Source: Tissierella sp. P1
GTDB lineage: Bacteria; Bacillota; Clostridia; Tissierellales; Tissierellaceae
Assembly: GCF_002266425.1 (NCBI RefSeq)
Contig: NZ_NPMN01000006.1
Coordinates: forward strand, 1-64,000
Reading direction: 5' to 3'
Length of the DNA stretch: 64,000 nucleotides
Below are positions 63,473 to 64,000 of this stretch, in pieces (within the stretch, counting starts at the first letter, position 1; each line of letters starts with the position of its first letter). The notes beneath the pieces were generated by a model. It was not told the DNA's origin and did no database searches. It saw nothing but the letters and a program-made list of their open reading frames with translations. Made by a program: the position numbers and the translations under genes.

Positions 63473-64000
63473 TTGCAAATTTATACTAGAACTGGTGATA
63501 AAGGTTATACTAAGATAATCGGTGGTATTCAATTAGCAAAAGATAGTGAACGTATAAAAGCATATGGAACTATTGATGAATTAAATAGTTTTGTAGGATA
63601 TGCTATCACACTTATAAAAAACAATGATTCTTTGAAGAACGAATTAACACAGATCCAACAGTATTTATTTGATTGTGGCAATGATTTAGCAACGCCAACA
63701 GGAAAAGGAACGTATCGAGTTACATCTGATTTGACAGAGTGGATTGAAAAGCGTATTGATGCTTATGCAGGTATTCCTCAAGAAGTGGAGTCTTTTATTT
63801 TGCCAGGTGGTTCACAAGCAGCAAGTATTTTGCATATTTGTAGAACAATTGCCAGAAGAGCAGAAAGAGAGATAGTAACGTTCCAATGGACTAATGATAT
63901 GAATGAAGAAGTTTTGATATTTGTTAATCGCTTATCAGATTACTTTTTTTCATTAGCACGTGTTGCAAATGTAAATGAAGGCATAAAAGATGTGCTTTAT
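63473..64000 (+). CDS. Cob(I)alamin adenosyltransferase, PduO type (cut by window edge)
   Basis: The frame starts at TTG 63473 after GGAGGA and runs 176 codons to the edge without a stop. It begins with YTRTGDKGYTKI, the ATP-binding start of PduO-type enzymes, then AYGTIDELNSFVGYA, and later ICRTIARRAEREIV and FVNRLSDYFFSLARVAN, the active-site helix. It makes adenosylcobalamin for the ethanolamine or diol lyase expected further downstream. Only the last few residues should be missing. Confidence 0.88.
   Translation, partial: MQIYTRTGDKGYTKIIGGIQLAKDSERIKAYGTIDELNSFVGYAITLIKNNDSLKNELTQIQQYLFDCGNDLATPTGKGTYRVTSDLTEWIEKRIDAYAGIPQEVESFILPGGSQAASILHICRTIARRAEREIVTFQWTNDMNEEVLIFVNRLSDYFFSLARVANVNEGIKDVLY

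Overview
The window looks like a chromosome segment of a low-GC, Gram-positive anaerobe, probably of the Clostridia/Tissierellia type. The DNA is strongly AT-rich with AGGAGG-type ribosome binding sites. It carries c-di-AMP-controlled betaine uptake, Cfr and Lsa/CplR-type resistance genes, a Bcr/Cpr-like ABC module with its two-component system, IS200/IS605 and many decayed insertion sequences, and the start of a eut/pdu-type microcompartment operon. Species cannot be fixed from the sequence alone.

Layout. (1) 1-4180 is insertion-sequence debris: one IS4-like and two IS3-like transposases, all broken. (2) 4198-23040 is a biosynthetic island on the + strand and the most interesting part of the window. 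In order it encodes a BtrH-like acyltransferase, a nucleotidyltransferase-fold protein (frameshifted), a PLP decarboxylase, an acyl carrier protein, an ATP-grasp ligase, a PurZ/archaeal-type adenylosuccinate synthetase homologue, a free-standing pyruvate-kinase C-terminal-like domain, two nucleotide-kinase-like P-loop proteins, a methyltransferase, an AlkA-like DNA glycosylase, an ABC-2 exporter (one permease frameshifted), a MoaA-like radical SAM enzyme, a B12-binding radical SAM enzyme, a short-chain dehydrogenase and an adenylosuccinate lyase homologue. My reading is a nucleotide-derived natural product. A PurZ-like and a PurB-like enzyme would put an amino group on a purine (2,6-diaminopurine is the leading guess), the ACP set would make and transfer an aminoacyl group as in butirosin, and the glycosylase and exporter would protect the producer. 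(3) 23200-32660 is a scrap zone with IS66, dinD, cupin, kinase and TetR remnants, an IS605-type element with intact TnpB, a MerR operon, and single genes such as a Nudix hydrolase. (4) 32720-34700 is a sodium-dependent amino-acid transporter (large and small subunit) behind a leader with a leucine-rich peptide and tandem hairpins. (5) 34700-45550 holds single accessory genes (hydrolase, methyltransferase, AraC plus ClpP paralogue, PhzF, AAA ATPase, lipoprotein) among remnants. (6) 45586-48981 is a response regulator, ABC ATPase, permease and histidine kinase set. (7) 49315-52685 is a c-di-AMP riboswitch and glycine-betaine-type ABC transporter. (8) 53000-57263 has remnants, a secreted protein, a possible structured RNA, a transglutaminase-fold protein and an AraC/GyrI regulator. 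(9) 57300-60436 is an ABC-F gene and a cfr-like gene, each preceded by a matching 26-codon leader peptide with co-varying stems. (10) 60964-62088 is a lone radical SAM gene. (11) 62666-64000 is eutS, eutP and an adenosyltransferase running off the end.

A dispersed repeat of about 70 nt occurs at least six times between 24 and 63 kb. In three copies it is followed by further sequence ending in a rho-independent terminator, so it may be a structured RNA or a small mobile unit. No CRISPR array, rRNA or tRNA was seen. Many frameshifts lie at short T runs, so some broken genes could be sequencing errors; this affects two genes of the island.
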